DNA of 6,136 nucleotides from Actinomycetes bacterium (lineage in GTDB: Bacteria > Actinomycetota > Actinomycetes > Propionibacteriales > Propionibacteriaceae), in NCBI GenBank assembly GCA_023432725.1, contig JAEYUH010000329.1, positions 1-6,136 on the forward strand. Direction: 5' to 3'. Of the stretch, positions 5,542 to 6,136 are shown one piece after another. The notes under the pieces are model-generated. The model was not told where the DNA came from. It was given only the letters and a program-made list of their open reading frames with translations, and ran no database searches. Within the stretch, counting starts at the first letter, position 1. Each line of letters begins with the position of its first letter. A program made the translations under genes and the position numbers.

Positions 5542-6136
5542 CAGTGCAGCGGCTCGTCCGCGGGCAGGATCTCCAGCCGCGGGTACTCCGGCTTCCACAT
5601 CCGCTGGTAGATGTCGTTGACCGGGTCGGTCAGCGGACGGCGGGCGAAGCCCTGCTCGACCGCGCACTGGGCTACCGCCATCGCCACCGTCGCCGACACC
5701 AGGCGCAGGTCGCTCATGGACGGCAGCAGCGAGGCCCCCGGCCGGTACTGGTTGGCCAGCCCGGCCAGCGCGTCGGCAGCCCGGTAGATCATCTCGTCGC
5801 TGACCCGGGTCGACTGGACGGTGGCCACCCCGAGCCCGAGGCCGGGGAAGATCAGCGCGTTATTGGCCTGGGCGATGGTGTGGTAGACCTCCCCGTGCCG
5901 GATCGTGCCGAAGGGGCTGCCGGTGGCGATCAGGGCGCGGCCGTCCGTCCACTCGAGCAGGTCGGCGGGCAGCGCCTCGATGTGGCTGGTCGGGTTCGAC
6001 AGCGGCATGATGATCGGCCGCTCGCAGGTCTCGGCCATCGCCTGCACCACCTCGCGGGTGAACGCCCCGTAGTGGGCCGAGGTGCCGATCAGCATGGTCG
6101 GCTTCACCGCGCGGACGGTCTCCAGCAGCGAGATCC
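5541..6136 (-). CDS. NAD(P)-dependent malic enzyme, C-terminal fragment (5' end outside window)
   Basis: Oxidative decarboxylation of malate to pyruvate and CO2 in the cytoplasm, linking the TCA cycle to pyruvate and supplying NAD(P)H. The 197 visible residues cover the end of the nucleotide-binding domain and the C-terminal part. Landmarks, numbered in the fragment: VKPTMLIGTSA (10-20), IIMPLSNPTS (41-50), GRALIATGSPFGTIRHG (65-81), NNALIFPGLGLG (91-102), and the C-terminal DPVNDIYQRMWKPEYPRLEI (170-189). These match the SfcA/MaeA type rather than the long MaeB type with a phosphotransacetylase domain, since the protein ends shortly after the malic domain. The reading frame is open to the right edge; the internal GTG near 6107 is a codon, not the start. 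The metal- and malate-binding N-terminal half is not visible, and cofactor preference (NAD or NADP) cannot be settled from this part. Confidence 0.95.
   Translation of the reverse strand, partial: ISLLETVRAVKPTMLIGTSAHYGAFTREVVQAMAETCERPIIMPLSNPTSHIEALPADLLEWTDGRALIATGSPFGTIRHGEVYHTIAQANNALIFPGLGLGVATVQSTRVSDEMIYRAADALAGLANQYRPGASLLPSMSDLRLVSATVAMAVAQCAVEQGFARRPLTDPVNDIYQRMWKPEYPRLEILPADEPLH

Overview
The window is high-GC DNA with strong G/C preference at third codon positions, densely packed genes, and several actinobacterial families (a DUF3039 protein, a long-form MalQ, a PecS-like MarR regulator). This points to an actinomycete (Actinomycetota); I cannot name a genus from the sequence. 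It reads as ordinary chromosome: I see no rRNA, tRNA, CRISPR, insertion sequence, phage or plasmid gene.

Layout, left to right. (1) Minus strand, leaving the left edge: 4-alpha-glucanotransferase MalQ, complete except for a few C-terminal residues. (2) Minus strand, 68 bp upstream of malQ: a MarR-family regulator whose ligand-pocket residues fit the urate-responsive PecS/HucR (UrtR) branch. (3) Plus strand, divergent from the regulator across 147 bp: a PhzF-fold protein. The intergenic space holds a palindromic operator candidate right at the regulator's start. (4) Minus strand, convergent with phzF across 12 bp: a 14-helix MFS exporter of the drug:H+ antiporter type. (5) Plus strand, divergent from the exporter across 82 bp: a small DUF3039 protein with a Cys/His metal-site pattern. 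(6) A 99-bp convergent gap rich in stem-loops. (7) Minus strand, entering from the right edge: the C-terminal third or so of a malic enzyme.

How the genes work together. MalQ (maltodextrin and glycogen metabolism) and malic enzyme (malate to pyruvate) are central carbon enzymes. The middle block of regulator, PhzF-like protein and exporter looks like a small stress, detoxification or export module, but only the regulator/phzF divergent pair has direct sequence support as a regulatory unit. The most testable idea is that the regulator senses urate or another purine and controls itself, phzF and perhaps malQ by read-through. I found no clearly new multi-gene system. The points worth a second look are the UrtR-type regulator with its operator, its unusual partner gene, and the uncharacterised DUF3039 protein.
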